Below are positions 45,188 through 55,498 of a DNA stretch of 64,000 bases, piece by piece; position 1 is the stretch's first letter, and every line of letters begins with the position of its first letter. Under the pieces are notes generated by a model. That model ran no database searches, was not told the DNA's origin, and was given only the letters and a program-made list of their open reading frames with translations. The translations under genes were made by a program, and so were the position numbers. Location of the stretch: positions 73,628 to 137,627 of the forward strand of contig NZ_FOWR01000009.1 of assembly GCF_900115495.1 (NCBI RefSeq), written 5' to 3'. The stretch comes from Enterovibrio norvegicus DSM 15893. GTDB lineage: Bacteria; Pseudomonadota; Gammaproteobacteria; Enterobacterales; Vibrionaceae.

Positions 45188-45391
45188 TTATGTCGCTCCT
45201 GACTGAAACAGTTGAATGATCGCATCCATTTCGTCAGTTGTTAGCAAGGGGCTGTCTTCAATAGAAGTACGCGACACTTTTCTCATCCTCCCATTGTTAG
45301 AAAGGATTTCTTTCAACATGACTTGTTCGTCTTGACTTAATTGTATGACGAATTGTTTTAATGATTGGTAGCTATGATGATTTTCGTTCAT
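45188..45391 (-). CDS. Small hypothetical protein (67 aa)
   Basis: I do not recognise it. The frame is free-standing, not a shadow, and starts with ATG 7 nt after AGGA. The product MNENHHSYQSLKQFVIQL... is polar, mostly helical by composition, with no membrane segment or Cys, and ends in an acidic helix (LTTDEMDAIIQLFQSG). It converges on the tRNA-Arg terminator, which can serve as its own terminator. Probably a real small soluble protein. Confidence 0.55.
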   Translation of the reverse strand: MNENHHSYQSLKQFVIQLSQDEQVMLKEILSNNGRMRKVSRTSIEDSPLLTTDEMDAIIQLFQSGAT

Positions 45392-45675
45392 CGGTGAATC
45401 CTATCTCTGTGCTAACCATCATGACCGAAAGAGTATGCATGATTATTGCTTGGTTCAGTTGCACGTAATATTCCCGACTACTCAATAGGATACGTCATTT
45501 TATTCGCTATGGTTTGGCGAGAAAGTAACCTGTTCTACCACTTTATATCGGGATCTGAATCACGTTAATGTCTAATAATATAATCATTAATGTCTGACTA
45601 TATTTTTAATGAGGGTTGAGGACGTGAACGTATTCCGCTAGACGCTGTCTTCAGAACCTCATTCTGTGACATGTT

Positions 45676-45717
45676 TTGATTATTGATTATTGATTATTGA
45701 TTATTGATTATTGATTA
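45676..45717. repeat. Heptanucleotide microsatellite (TTGATTA)6
   Basis: Six perfect tandem copies of TTGATTA with no interruption. It lies about 190 nt upstream of the likely tig promoter and outside any gene. Confidence 0.95.
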
Positions 45718-45903
45718 AGGCCTGCTTTGACTGCGAACGTTTACCGCGAGGGTTGTACGAGCTCTGTCAGCAATGTCATACGATAAATCGTTAACATTCG
45801 GAGAGGGAAAATCTGAAAATCGCATCACTTTTTCTTCTCTCCCCCTTGAAAGTTCATTTCTAGTCCCAATCTCACAGAAACATCATGAATCATAGAGCCC
45901 GTC

Positions 45904-45932
45904 TCGACTCATAAGGTTGGTGTCGCTATAAT
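45904..45932 (+). promoter_or_regulatory. Probable tig promoter
   Basis: TCGACT (45904-45909) and a perfect TATAAT (45927-45932), 17 nt apart. It would give a 5' leader of about 175 nt. Confidence 0.55.
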
Positions 45933-46115
45933 GGCGCGTCTTAAAATCCAGCCTCTATGTAATAGGGCAAACAGATACTTCGCGTTTGAACGCTATGTAT
46001 CCCGTTTCACAGGCGTTATGGCGAAAAAGTCGCTGTAACACGAAAGGATGCTACCGGAAAAAATACCGGGCAACATCACTCAGTTACCTGAGTAAGTTTT
46101 GAGGTTATATATACA

Positions 46116-47417
46116 ATGCAAGTTACCGTTGAAACCACAGAAGGCCTAGAGCGCCACCTGACTATCACTGTTCCAGCAGCAAACATCGAAGACGCTGTGA
46201 CTGCAGAACTACGCAACATTGCTAAAAATCGTCGTTTCGATGGTTTCCGTAAAGGTAAAGTGCCTTTGAAGATGGTTTCGCGTATGTACGGCAAAGCAGT
46301 ACGTAACGACGTGATGGGTGAAGTGATGCAGCGTCATTTCATCGAAGCAATCATCAAAGAAAAAGTAAACCCAGCGGGTGCACCAACATTTACACCAGTC
46401 GATGTTGAAGAAGGTAAAGACCTAGTATTCAAAGCATCTTTTGAAGTTTATCCAGAAATCGCACTGAAAGATCTAGACAAAGTTGAAGTGGTTAAGCCAC
46501 AAGCTGATGTTAAAGATGAAGACGTTGCTGAAATGATCGAAACGCTTCGCAAGCAGCAAGCTTCTTGGTCTGACGTTGAAGCAGCAGCTGTTGCTGATAG
46601 CCGTGTGACGATCGATTTCACCGGTTCTATCGACGGTGAAGAATTCGAAGGCGGTAAAGCAGAAGGCTTCGCGCTAGCGATGGGTCAAAACCGTATGATC
46701 CCTGGTTTCGAAGACGGCATCGTGGGTAAAAAAGCAGGTGACGAATTCACTATCGAAGTGAGCTTCCCTGAAGACTACCACGCAGAAAACCTAAAGGGTA
46801 AAGCGGCGAAATTCGATATCAAACTAAGCAAAGTTGAAGCACAAGCGCTTCCAGAACTGACTGATGAGTTCGTTGCACGTTTCGGTGTTGAAGAAGGCGG
46901 TGTTGACGGTCTTAAAGCTGAAGTGCGTAAGAACATGGAACGCGAACTGAAGCAAGCTGTTAAAAACCGCATCAAAGAGCAAGTCATTGACGGTCTTGTT
47001 GAGCAAAACGATATCGATGTACCTGCTGCACTTATCGATCAAGAAGTTGAAGTACTGCGTAAGCAAGCGGTTCAGCGTTTCGGTGGCAACATGGAAAACG
47101 CACCAGAGCTTCCACGTGAATTGTTCGAAGAACAAGCGAAACGTCGCGTAGTTGTTGGCCTTCTTCTTGGTGAAGTCATCAAGTCTGAAGAGCTAAAAGC
47201 TGACGAAGAGCGCGTTAAAGCACTGATCGCAGAAATGGCTTCAGCATACGAAGATCCATCAGAAGTTGTTGCTTACTACGAGCAAGACCAACGCTTGATG
47301 GAAAACATGCGTAACGTTGCACTTGAAGAACAAGCTATCGACGCATTGCTAGCTAAAGCACAAGTTTCTGAAAAAGAGCAAGCTTTCTCTGAGCTAATGA
47401 ACCCAGCTCAAGCTTAA
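46116..47417 (+). CDS. tig: Trigger factor (ribosome-bound chaperone / PPIase)
   Basis: 433 residues, standard length, starting [20 protein letters not shown]. The ribosome-binding signature is in the N-terminal domain ([13 protein letters not shown] at about 37-49). The FKBP-like domain follows at about 150-240 ([19 protein letters not shown]), then the helical C-terminal arms. It binds near the nascent-chain exit of the ribosome. It is followed by clpP and clpX in the usual order. Confidence 0.97.
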   Translation: MQVTVETTEGLERHLTITVPAANIEDAVTAELRNIAKNRRFDGFRKGKVPLKMVSRMYGKAVRNDVMGEVMQRHFIEAIIKEKVNPAGAPTFTPVDVEEGKDLVFKASFEVYPEIALKDLDKVEVVKPQADVKDEDVAEMIETLRKQQASWSDVEAAAVADSRVTIDFTGSIDGEEFEGGKAEGFALAMGQNRMIPGFEDGIVGKKAGDEFTIEVSFPEDYHAENLKGKAAKFDIKLSKVEAQALPELTDEFVARFGVEEGGVDGLKAEVRKNMERELKQAVKNRIKEQVIDGLVEQNDIDVPAALIDQEVEVLRKQAVQRFGGNMENAPELPRELFEEQAKRRVVVGLLLGEVIKSEELKADEERVKALIAEMASAYEDPSEVVAYYEQDQRLMENMRNVALEEQAIDALLAKAQVSEKEQAFSELMNPAQA

Positions 47418-47469
47418 GTGCTAGAATTGTTGAGTGGACAATTGACTTAGAATTCACTCTTCTGATAAC

Positions 47470-47510
47470 AATGGTCCGTATGAAGTTAATTCATCCGGGC
47501 CATTTATTTT
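47470..47510 (+). terminator. Hairpin with T-rich tail between tig and clpP
   Basis: AATGGTCCG pairs with CGGGCCATT (one G-U), and inside it ATGAA pairs with TTCAT. TATTTTA follows. The clpP start is 15 nt away, so this may be a partial terminator or attenuator between tig and clpP. Confidence 0.6.
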
Positions 47511-47524
47511 AGGGAAATAACACT

Positions 47525-48148
47525 ATGAGCTTTCAAGAAAAAAACGGAATGCCTTCAATCATGGATGCGCTGGTACCGATGGTGGTCGAACAAACCTCTC
47601 GTGGTGAACGTTCTTATGACATCTATTCCCGCCTGCTGAAAGAGCGTGTGATTTTTTTGACCGGTCAAGTTGAAGATCACATGGCGAATTTGGTGGTTGC
47701 ACAGCTGCTGTTTCTCGAATCAGAAAATCCAGAAAAAGATATCTTCCTGTACATTAATTCACCAGGCGGTTCAGTGACTGCGGGCATGTCAATTTATGAC
47801 ACCATGCAATACATCAAGCCAGATGTAAGCACTGTGTGTATGGGACAAGCTTGCTCGATGGGTGCGTTCCTGTTGGCGGGTGGTGCAAAAGGTAAGCGTT
47901 ACTGCCTACCAAACTCTCGTGTAATGATTCACCAACCACTTGGCGGTTTCCAAGGCCAAGCATCAGACATCCAAATCCATGCGCAAGAAATTCTGACCAT
48001 CAAGCAAAAACTCAACACGCTGCTGGCTGAACACACTGGGCAACCATTAGAAGTGATTGAGCGCGATACTGATCGTGATAACTTCATGGCCGCGCAAGAT
48101 GCAACGGATTATGGTCTGGTTGACGCAGTTCTAAATAAACGCGATTAA
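47525..48148 (+). CDS. clpP: ATP-dependent Clp protease proteolytic subunit
   Basis: Serine peptidase that forms the 14-subunit chamber served by ClpX or ClpA. 207 residues including a short propeptide ([24 protein letters not shown]). [18 protein letters not shown] forms the oxyanion region; the catalytic Ser is in [11 protein letters not shown], His in MIHQPLGG, and Asp in the C-terminal RDTDRDNFM part. GGGAAATAAC precedes the ATG. Confidence 0.97.
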   Translation: MSFQEKNGMPSIMDALVPMVVEQTSRGERSYDIYSRLLKERVIFLTGQVEDHMANLVVAQLLFLESENPEKDIFLYINSPGGSVTAGMSIYDTMQYIKPDVSTVCMGQACSMGAFLLAGGAKGKRYCLPNSRVMIHQPLGGFQGQASDIQIHAQEILTIKQKLNTLLAEHTGQPLEVIERDTDRDNFMAAQDATDYGLVDAVLNKRD

Positions 48149-48286
48149 TTTTTAATTCTGAGACAGTTAGAGTCGGTTGATATTGACTGTCTTGGAATCG
48201 AGTCTTTAACACTTCGGAAATTTCCGACGAGTTGATGTAGACTCAGATCATGGCAAACATGGGCAAATGCCTAAAGAGGTTAGCGA

Positions 48287-49567
48287 ATGACAGACAAGCG
48301 AAAAGACGGTGGCAGCGGAAAGTTGCTGTACTGCTCTTTCTGCGGCAAAAGCCAGCATGAAGTACGCAAGTTAATTGCTGGGCCTTCTGTTTATATCTGC
48401 GATGAGTGTGTTGACCTATGTAACGACATCATTCGTGAAGAAATAAAAGAGGTCATGCCGAAGCGCGACAGCAACGAACTTCCAACTCCAATGGAAATTC
48501 GAGCGCACCTTGATGACTACGTAATTGGTCAAGACAAAGCCAAAAAAGTGCTTTCAGTAGCGGTATATAACCACTACAAGCGTCTGAGAAATGGCGACAC
48601 CAATGCGGAAGGCGTTGAGCTTGGTAAAAGTAATATTCTGCTTATCGGTCCAACTGGTAGCGGTAAGACTCTGCTTGCAGAAACGCTGGCGCGTTTTCTT
48701 GATGTACCATTCACTATGGCTGATGCAACCACGTTAACCGAAGCGGGTTATGTGGGTGAAGATGTCGAGAATATCATCCAGAAATTGCTTCAGAAGTGTG
48801 ATTATGATGTATCGAAGGCCGAGCGCGGTATCGTGTACATCGATGAGATTGATAAAATTTCACGTAAATCGGACAACCCATCTATCACCCGTGATGTTTC
48901 GGGCGAAGGTGTTCAACAGGCATTGTTGAAATTGGTCGAAGGTACGATTGCTTCTGTTCCGCCACAAGGCGGTCGCAAACACCCACAACAAGAGTTTTTG
49001 CAGGTAGACACTTCTAAAATTCTCTTCATCTGTGGTGGTGCGTTTGCTGGCCTAGATAAAGTGGTTGATCAGCGTGTAGCGAAAGGGAGCGGCATTGGTT
49101 TCGGCGCAGAAGTGCGTTCAAAAGACCAAGAAGCAACTTTGAGCGACCTGTTCAGTAAAGTGGAACCTGAAGATCTTGTTAAATACGGGCTGATTCCTGA
49201 ATTTATTGGTCGTCTTCCAGTGAGCGCCATTTTGGGCGAACTTGACGAAGATGCACTTGTTCAAATTCTTCGCGAGCCGAAGAACGCCTTGACCAAGCAG
49301 TATGCTGCTTTGTTGGAACTTGACGGTGTTGAGCTTGAATTCAGAGACGATGCGTTAACGGCTATTGCACACAAAGCAATGGACCGTAAAACCGGTGCTC
49401 GTGGTTTACGTTCAATCGTTGAGGCTGTGTTGCTGGATACGATGTACGATTTACCATCGAACAAAGATGTCACGAAAGTGGTTATCGACGAATCGGTGAT
49501 AAAAGGTGAATCAGAACCACTACTGATTTATGAAGCAACAGAAAATCAGGCAGCGGGTGCGGAATAA
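48287..49567 (+). CDS. clpX: ClpX, unfoldase of the ClpXP protease
   Basis: AAA+ hexamer that unfolds substrates, such as ssrA-tagged proteins and RpoS delivered by RssB, into ClpP. 426 residues. The N-terminal zinc-binding domain has Cys pairs (YCSFCGKSQ and [10 protein letters not shown]). Walker A is [19 protein letters not shown], Walker [10 protein letters not shown], and the ClpP-docking IGF loop is in [12 protein letters not shown]. It is 138 nt after clpP, with a possible long stem (AGACAGT/ACTGTCT) in between. Confidence 0.97.
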   Translation: MTDKRKDGGSGKLLYCSFCGKSQHEVRKLIAGPSVYICDECVDLCNDIIREEIKEVMPKRDSNELPTPMEIRAHLDDYVIGQDKAKKVLSVAVYNHYKRLRNGDTNAEGVELGKSNILLIGPTGSGKTLLAETLARFLDVPFTMADATTLTEAGYVGEDVENIIQKLLQKCDYDVSKAERGIVYIDEIDKISRKSDNPSITRDVSGEGVQQALLKLVEGTIASVPPQGGRKHPQQEFLQVDTSKILFICGGAFAGLDKVVDQRVAKGSGIGFGAEVRSKDQEATLSDLFSKVEPEDLVKYGLIPEFIGRLPVSAILGELDEDALVQILREPKNALTKQYAALLELDGVELEFRDDALTAIAHKAMDRKTGARGLRSIVEAVLLDTMYDLPSNKDVTKVVIDESVIKGESEPLLIYEATENQAAGAE

Positions 49568-49617
49568 CACCTTCCTACCATAAGGTTAAATTGCGTATTT
49601 AACCAACAAATTATAAG

Positions 49618-49645
49618 AAAAAAGGGGGCAATCGCTCCCTTTTTT
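49618..49645 (+). terminator. Rho-independent terminator after clpX
   Basis: Stem AAAAAAGGGGGC / GCTCCCTTTTTT (12 bp, one G-U), loop AATC, ending in the T tract. Confidence 0.88.
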
Positions 49646-49664
49646 GTTTTCTGCTGCACATGCC

Positions 49665-49693
49665 GTTGAATACTGACATTCTATCCCCATATA
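49665..49693 (+). promoter_or_regulatory. Sigma-32 (heat-shock) promoter of lon
   Basis: GTTGAAT (49665-49671) and CCCCATATA (49685-49693) are 13 nt apart. They match the heat-shock -35 and -10 elements and look like the known E. coli lon promoter. It is 33 nt before the lon start. Confidence 0.85.
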
Positions 49694-49726
49694 CTCTTTA
49701 ATATCTAAAACGGAAGAGAGAACAAT

Positions 49727-52099
49727 ATGAACTTGGAGCGTTCCGAGCGCATTGAAATTCCGGTCCTGCCTTTGCGTGACGTGGTTGTTTATCCCCATAT
49801 GGTTATTCCGCTGTTTGTTGGAAGGGATAAATCGATCCGTTGCCTTGAAGCAGCGATGGACAACGATAAGCAGATTCTATTGGTTGCTCAGAAAGATGCA
49901 GCAACGGATGATCCTGCTATCGAAGACCTCTATGAAGTGGGTACTGTTGCCTCGATATTGCAGTTGCTGAAACTGCCTGACGGCACGGTAAAGGTACTTG
50001 TTGAGGGACTTCAACGCGCAGAAATCAAAAAATTCCGTGAAGATGACTTCTTCATTGCTGATGCTCAGTATATGCAAACGCCAGAAATGGATGAACGTGA
50101 GCAAGAAGTATTGGTTCGCACGGCAATCAGTCAGTTTGAAGGTTTTATCAAACTGAACAAAAAAATCCCGCCAGAAGTTCTGACTTCGCTAAATGGTATT
50201 GATGAAGCTGCACGTCTTGCAGACACTATTGCTGCGCACATGCCGCTTAAATTGCATGATAAACAGCAAGTATTAGAAATCATTGATATCGCTGACCGCC
50301 TCGAATTCCTGATGACCATGATGGAGTCGGAAATTGATTTGCTACAGGTTGAGAAACGCATTCGCAGCCGTGTTAAGAAGCAGATGGAAAAGAGTCAGCG
50401 CGAGTATTACTTGAACGAGCAAATGAAAGCCATCCAGAAAGAACTGGGTGAGCTGGATGATGCGCCTGATGAATTTGAAAGCCTGAAGCTGAAGATCGAA
50501 GAATCTAAAATGCCTCAGGAAGCCAAAGAGAAAACTGAGCAAGAACTTCAAAAGCTAAAAATGATGTCACCGATGTCAGCAGAAGCCACTGTGGTTCGTA
50601 GCTATATCGATTGGATGGTCAGCGTGCCATGGTCGAAGCGCTCGAAAGTGAAAAAAGATTTGGCAAAAGCTGAGGAAATCCTCAACTCGGACCATTACGG
50701 CCTTGAGCGCGTAAAAGAGCGTATTTTGGAATACCTCGCAGTACAAAACCGCGTGAACAAGCTTAAAGGTCCGATCCTTTGCCTTGTGGGTCCTCCTGGT
50801 GTGGGTAAAACATCATTGGGCCAGTCTATTGCAAAAGCGACAGGCCGTAAGTACACCCGTATGGCGCTGGGCGGCGTGCGTGACGAAGCGGAAATTCGCG
50901 GTCACCGTCGAACCTACATTGGTTCGCTACCGGGCAAACTTGTTCAGAAAATGGCAAAAGTTGGCGTGAAAAACCCGCTATTCCTACTCGATGAAATCGA
51001 CAAGATGTCATCTGATATGCGTGGTGATCCGTCATCAGCCTTGCTGGAAGTGCTTGATCCTGAGCAGAATAATGCGTTCAACGACCATTATCTTGAAGTG
51101 GATTACGACCTGTCCGATGTGATGTTCGTGGCGACGTCAAACTCCATGAACATTCCAGGTCCTTTGCTAGACCGCATGGAAGTGATTCGTCTTTCGGGTT
51201 ACACCGAAGATGAAAAACTCAACATTGCAAAGCAACACTTGGTGGATAAGCAGGTTAAGCGTAATGGCTTGAAGCCAAGCGAAGTGACTATCGAAGATTC
51301 CGCAATCATCGGCATCATTCGTTATTACACGCGTGAAGCCGGTGTGCGTAGTCTTGAACGTGAAATTTCGAAATTATGCCGTAAGGCGGTAAAAGAAATT
51401 CTGCTGAACAAAGATCTGAAGTCTATTGCTATCAATCAAGGCAACCTCAAAGATTTTCTTGGTGTTCAACGATTTGATTTTGGTAAAGCGGATGAAAGCA
51501 ACCGTATCGGTCAAGTGACTGGTCTGGCTTGGACGTCTGTGGGCGGCGACCTGCTGACCATTGAAACCGAATCTATGCCGGGCAAAGGCAAGCTGACTCA
51601 AACTGGTTCGCTTGGTGATGTGATGCAAGAGTCGATTCAAGCGGCCATGACGGTAGTGCGTACTCGCGCAGAAAAACTGGGTATCAATAACGACTTCTAT
51701 GAGAAGCGCGATATTCACGTTCACGTTCCAGAGGGCGCGACACCAAAAGATGGCCCAAGTGCGGGTATAGCCATGTGTACAGCGCTGGTTTCTAGCTTGA
51801 CAGGCAACCCTGTGCGAGCAGAAGTCGCGATGACGGGTGAAATTACCCTACGTGGTGAAGTATTACCTATCGGTGGCCTCAAAGAGAAGCTACTTGCAGC
51901 TCACCGTGGTGGTATCAAAACTGTGGTGATTCCGAAAGAGAACGAACGTGATCTCGAAGAGATCCCTGATAACGTGAAAGCAGACTTAGACATCCACGCA
52001 GTGCGATGGATCGATGAAGTTCTGACGTTAGCGTTACAGAACAACCCTCTCGGAATAGAGCTTGTGACGCCGAAAAAGAGTGACGTGCAGCAAAATTAA
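49727..52099 (+). CDS. lon: ATP-dependent Lon protease
   Basis: 790 residues: an N-terminal substrate-binding LON domain ([17 protein letters not shown]...), an AAA+ module with Walker [13 protein letters not shown] and Walker [12 protein letters not shown], and a C-terminal peptidase with the Ser-Lys dyad in DGPSAGIAM and [14 protein letters not shown]. Degrades damaged and regulatory proteins. It is on its own transcript with a heat-shock promoter, 33 nt after it. Confidence 0.97.
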   Translation: MNLERSERIEIPVLPLRDVVVYPHMVIPLFVGRDKSIRCLEAAMDNDKQILLVAQKDAATDDPAIEDLYEVGTVASILQLLKLPDGTVKVLVEGLQRAEIKKFREDDFFIADAQYMQTPEMDEREQEVLVRTAISQFEGFIKLNKKIPPEVLTSLNGIDEAARLADTIAAHMPLKLHDKQQVLEIIDIADRLEFLMTMMESEIDLLQVEKRIRSRVKKQMEKSQREYYLNEQMKAIQKELGELDDAPDEFESLKLKIEESKMPQEAKEKTEQELQKLKMMSPMSAEATVVRSYIDWMVSVPWSKRSKVKKDLAKAEEILNSDHYGLERVKERILEYLAVQNRVNKLKGPILCLVGPPGVGKTSLGQSIAKATGRKYTRMALGGVRDEAEIRGHRRTYIGSLPGKLVQKMAKVGVKNPLFLLDEIDKMSSDMRGDPSSALLEVLDPEQNNAFNDHYLEVDYDLSDVMFVATSNSMNIPGPLLDRMEVIRLSGYTEDEKLNIAKQHLVDKQVKRNGLKPSEVTIEDSAIIGIIRYYTREAGVRSLEREISKLCRKAVKEILLNKDLKSIAINQGNLKDFLGVQRFDFGKADESNRIGQVTGLAWTSVGGDLLTIETESMPGKGKLTQTGSLGDVMQESIQAAMTVVRTRAEKLGINNDFYEKRDIHVHVPEGATPKDGPSAGIAMCTALVSSLTGNPVRAEVAMTGEITLRGEVLPIGGLKEKLLAAHRGGIKTVVIPKENERDLEEIPDNVKADLDIHAVRWIDEVLTLALQNNPLGIELVTPKKSDVQQN

Positions 52100-52111
52100 G
52101 CAACGTAAAGG

Positions 52112-52145
52112 GCTGACAGCCTGCAAAAGGCTTGTCAGCTTTTTT
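52112..52145 (+). terminator. Rho-independent terminator after lon
   Basis: GCTGACAGCCT pairs with AGGCTTGTCAGC (one bulged base), loop GCAAA, then TTTTTT. Confidence 0.82.
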
Positions 52146-52296
52146 GTTGAGGGCTAACTTAATGTAAACGCTGCAAGCCCTTAATTCATAACAGCTACAG
52201 CGTTTTGATAGAAATATTTCAATAAATTTGTTGGGTAAAAACACCCATCACCGCAAAAAATGGGATTTGTGGTTCGTTTGTAAAGGGGATGAAAAA

Positions 52297-52569
52297 GTGA
52301 ACAAGTCGCAGTTAATTGATACAATTGCAGAAAATGCTGACCTGTCTAAAGCGTCAGCGGGTCGCGCTCTAGATGCACTGATCGATGCCATTTCTGATAC
52401 ACTGAAAGACGGCGATCAGGTAGCTCTTGTTGGTTTCGGTACGTTCTCTGTTCGTGATCGTTCAGCACGTACTGGTCGTAACCCTCAAACTGGCGCGGAA
52501 ATCAACATTCCGGCTGCTAAAGTACCTGGCTTTAAAGCGGGTAAAGCTCTGAAAGACGCGGTTAACTAA
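52297..52569 (+). CDS. hupB: DNA-binding protein HU-beta
   Basis: The start is GTG at 52297, 8 nt after AAGGGG; this gives the standard 90-residue HU starting [19 protein letters not shown], whereas the longer frame from 52228 adds a nonsense leader. The DNA-binding arm is in [38 protein letters not shown]. Nucleoid-structuring protein. The order lon-hupB-ppiD is the same as in E. coli. Confidence 0.96.
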   Translation: MNKSQLIDTIAENADLSKASAGRALDALIDAISDTLKDGDQVALVGFGTFSVRDRSARTGRNPQTGAEINIPAAKVPGFKAGKALKDAVN

Positions 52570-52667
52570 TCTATTTGTACCGTCTTGCTCTATGTCGCAG
52601 CATCTATAGTTTAAAGCTGTAAAGTCCGCGACATCAGCGTATAATCAGGCTCAGTCAGAGTGTAAAG

Positions 52668-52691
52668 GCGCATCTCATGATGCGCTTTTTT
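52668..52691 (+). terminator. Rho-independent terminator after hupB
   Basis: Perfect 7-bp stem GCGCATC / GATGCGC with a TCAT loop followed by TTTTTT. Confidence 0.85.
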
Positions 52692-52804
52692 AGTTTTATA
52701 CCTCAGCCACTTTTCAGTCGCTAGCATAGACATCAAACATACAGTGTGATGTTTTTAGGTATAACCAAAACGAACGTTTAAATTTGTAGGAGTGACGGCA
52801 CGTT

Positions 52805-54697
52805 ATGATGGAGCGACTACGCGAAGGCGTGAATAGCCTCGCGGTTAAGATCATCTTAAGCCTTATTATTTTTTCCTTTGTATTTGCAGGCGTCGGTGGC
52901 TACCTATCAGGTGGTACTGTTGCTCCTGCTGCAAAAGTGGGTGATCAAGAAATTAGCCGCAACCAATTTGAGCAGGCTTACCAAAACGAGCGTGCGCAGA
53001 TGCAAGCTCAAGCCGGAGACTTCTTTGCAACCCTGCTTAGTGATCCTAACTACCTTGCACAATTCCGACGCAATGTACTTGACCGCATGGTTAACCAAGC
53101 ATTGCTAGACCAGCAAGCTAATGCGCTTGGGTTACGTGTTGGTGAAGGACAAATCAAGCAATCAATTCGCGAAATGCCAGCATTCCAAGGCACGCTAGGT
53201 TCGTTTGATAACGACTTGTACCTAGAGGCACTTCGTCGTAATGGCCTAACGCCGGACCAGTTTGCTGAGTATGTACGTCAGGATTTGGTGCGTGACCAAC
53301 TTGTTGGCGCACTTCAAAACAGTGAATTTGCCTTAGAGGGCGAATTAGAATCACTGTATAAGCTTGAAGGCCAAACTCGTACAGTGCGTACATTGTCACT
53401 GCCTGTTGCTGATTTTGCTGCGAAAGCAGACGTCACTGCAGAGCAGAAACAAGATTTCTATCAACAAAATCCGTCTCAGTTTGTTCGTCCAGAGCAGTTC
53501 AAAATTTCATATGTTGAGCTTTCTGGCAACGGTATTGCTGATGTTGCAGAAGTGACCGAAGAAGAAGCGAAGGCTTACTACAAAGCGAACTTGGCATCTT
53601 ACGGCACTGCAGAGAAACGTAAAGTTAGCCATATCATGATCCAAGGTGATGATGATGCTGCTAATGAAAAAGCAGAAGCGGTTCTTGCAGAACTCAATGC
53701 GGGTGCGGATTTTGCTGAATTGGCAAAAACACGTTCTGATGACACATTCAGTGCAGAGCAGGGCGGTCAACTTGACTGGTTTGACGCTGGTGTGATGGAT
53801 CCTGCGTTCGAAGAAGCGGCATTTGCGCTTGCGAACAAAGGTGATGTGTCAGGTGTGGTTAAATCAGATTTCGGTTTCCACATCATCAAGCTAGATGATG
53901 TGAAAGCGTCTGATTCAGAACCTTTTGAAGCAGTACGTGATGAAATTGTCGCGCAGCTTAAGCAACAGCATGCCGCTGAAACGTTCTTCGCACTGTCGAA
54001 TGATCTTGCTGAGAAAGCGTTTGAAATGCCCGATAACCTTGATGACGCAGCCAACGCTGTGGATCGCAAGGTTCAACACACTGAGTTTGTTTCTCTGAGC
54101 GATTTGGAAGGCACACTGGCGAATGCCAATGTTCAACAAGCCTTACAACTTGCTGAGGTGCGTGAAGATGGTCTGAACTCTGACATCATTGAAATTGCGC
54201 CGGAGCATGTTGTTGTTGTTCGTGTTGAAGATGTTCGTCCAGAAATGGTTCTACCGTTTGATGACGTTGAAACACAAGTGACTGAGTTGCTAAAACGCCA
54301 AAAAGGTGAAGAGGCCGCACAAGCACTTGCAACCACTTTGGTTGAAGAGCTGAACACGGGTAATGAAGCAGGTTTGAGCGCATCAGGTTACGCATTTAGT
54401 GACGCGGCTGATATTGGTCGTGTATCTCCAGAGCGCGATGTTGTTGAGTTAGCATTTACAATGCCGACACCAAATGCTGGTTCGAGTGAATATGCTCAAA
54501 CGCGCTCAATCAGTGGTGATGTGCTTGTTGTTGCTTTGGATGGTGTAACAGAGCCTGAAACTGCCGATATCAGCCTTGAGAGCCAAATGGCTGACCGCGT
54601 AGCACGTTCGCTGGCGAACACTGAACTTGCAGCAACCATCGAACAACTTAAAGACACAACTGACGTGGTTTATTCATTAGAAACCGCTGAGCAGTAA
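52805..54697 (+). CDS. ppiD: PpiD, membrane-anchored periplasmic PPIase-like chaperone
   Basis: 630 residues. A short cytoplasmic start (MMERLREGVNSLAVKII) and one membrane helix (about 15-35) anchor it; the rest is periplasmic. SurA-like N-domain, then a parvulin domain at about 265-365 (KRKVSHIMIQGDDDAANEKAEAVL ... GDVSGVVKSDFGFHIIKL), then a long C-terminal region. PpiD sits at the Sec translocon exit and chaperones new outer-membrane and periplasmic proteins; its parvulin domain is often inactive. It is alone between two terminators. Confidence 0.95.
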   Translation: MMERLREGVNSLAVKIILSLIIFSFVFAGVGGYLSGGTVAPAAKVGDQEISRNQFEQAYQNERAQMQAQAGDFFATLLSDPNYLAQFRRNVLDRMVNQALLDQQANALGLRVGEGQIKQSIREMPAFQGTLGSFDNDLYLEALRRNGLTPDQFAEYVRQDLVRDQLVGALQNSEFALEGELESLYKLEGQTRTVRTLSLPVADFAAKADVTAEQKQDFYQQNPSQFVRPEQFKISYVELSGNGIADVAEVTEEEAKAYYKANLASYGTAEKRKVSHIMIQGDDDAANEKAEAVLAELNAGADFAELAKTRSDDTFSAEQGGQLDWFDAGVMDPAFEEAAFALANKGDVSGVVKSDFGFHIIKLDDVKASDSEPFEAVRDEIVAQLKQQHAAETFFALSNDLAEKAFEMPDNLDDAANAVDRKVQHTEFVSLSDLEGTLANANVQQALQLAEVREDGLNSDIIEIAPEHVVVVRVEDVRPEMVLPFDDVETQVTELLKRQKGEEAAQALATTLVEELNTGNEAGLSASGYAFSDAADIGRVSPERDVVELAFTMPTPNAGSSEYAQTRSISGDVLVVALDGVTEPETADISLESQMADRVARSLANTELAATIEQLKDTTDVVYSLETAEQ

Positions 54698-54772
54698 TGG
54701 TTTAAAAAACTTATGCGCCAAGTGAAAGACTTGGAGCGAATTACGACTTCTTTGTAATTGATAAGTTACTTT

Positions 54773-54804
54773 GACGGGGCACCTTTGGTGCCCCGTCGTT
54801 TTTT
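54773..54804 (+). terminator. Rho-independent terminator after ppiD
   Basis: Perfect 11-bp stem GACGGGGCACC / GGTGCCCCGTC with a TTT loop, then GTTTTTT. Confidence 0.9.
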
Positions 54805-54885
54805 CTACTATTTAACATGCATTGATGAACACCGCTTATTACCCTGCCTTCTCTATTCACGGAAAGCTAAGTAAAGGAACCATCA

Positions 54886-55185
54886 ATGCTTAAGAAAATA
54901 CTCACAACACTGACATTTGCGGTCGCGATGTTTGCTGCGCCAGTTGCACTCGCACAAGACAATCAAAGTAATGCGGGAGCAGATGCACCGTTTGAAGTGA
55001 ACATCAATACTGCTGACGCAGATGAACTTGATAAGTATTTGGACGGTGTCGGGAAAAGTAAGGCGCAAGCTATCGTTGATTTTCGTGAAGAGTTCGGACA
55101 GTTTGAGTCGTTAGATTCACTGAAGAACGTCAAGGGCATTGGCGGTGGTATCATCGAAAAAAACAAAGATCGCATAGTTCTTTAA
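54886..55185 (+). CDS. ComEA-like helix-hairpin-helix protein, secreted
   Basis: 99 residues. A Sec signal peptide (MLKKILTTLTFAVAMFAAPVALAQ, cut after ALA) is followed by two HhH motifs: VNINTADADELDKYLDGVGKSKAQAIVDFR and SLDSLKNVKGIGGGIIEKN. This is the periplasmic double-stranded DNA-binding protein family that pulls DNA through the outer membrane in naturally competent vibrios; the gene after ppiD is the usual comEA-like locus in the group. AAAGGA precedes the ATG. Confidence 0.82.
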   Translation: MLKKILTTLTFAVAMFAAPVALAQDNQSNAGADAPFEVNINTADADELDKYLDGVGKSKAQAIVDFREEFGQFESLDSLKNVKGIGGGIIEKNKDRIVL

Positions 55186-55498
55186 AGGAGCTTGGTACGC
55201 CGCTACCAAACGTGGGGAGAACGATCTCCCCAATATCTCCCATAGCAATTCTACGTTTACACGCGTTTGCTTTTCAGATAATTCCTTCTCACGTAACAAT
55301 GTTGATCGTAACAACAACGCGGGTAACAACAACGCAGGTAGCAAGACTGTTTGATCGCTGTCTTTTGTCTGTTTTTGTTCGTTGCTAGGCCTCCACGTCT
55401 TATTCATCCCACGGTTTTTTGTTTTAGAGACTTGAGAAAACAAGCCGACACTAACAGAATGGTGTCAGGATACTTCTTAGACCAAGGCCAAGGACGTT
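55186..55498. other. 313-nt intergenic region with hairpins and short repeats
   Basis: It has two small hairpins: TTGGTA/TACCAA (55192-55209) and GGGGAGA/TCTCCCC (55214-55231), without T tracts. Two tandem 15-mers, GTAACAACAACGCGG (55308-55322) and GTAACAACAACGCAG (55323-55337), follow. An open frame through here shadows yfbR and is not called. The yfbR promoter should be within this region. Confidence 0.55.

Larger units (their letters stand above)
45392..46115. other. 724-nt intergenic region upstream of tig
   Basis: No supported gene. It holds two direct copies of TTAATGTCT (near 45567 and 45588), a heptanucleotide array (45676-45717), a probable tig promoter (45904-45932) and a leader of about 175 nt before tig with a CCGG-A/T loop-CCGG hairpin near 46052-46068. 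Confidence 0.55.

Noticed and set aside
45676-45717. Heptanucleotide array as a CRISPR or replication iteron
   Set aside because: The 7-bp units have no spacers, and there is no cas, rep or origin gene nearby; it is a simple microsatellite.
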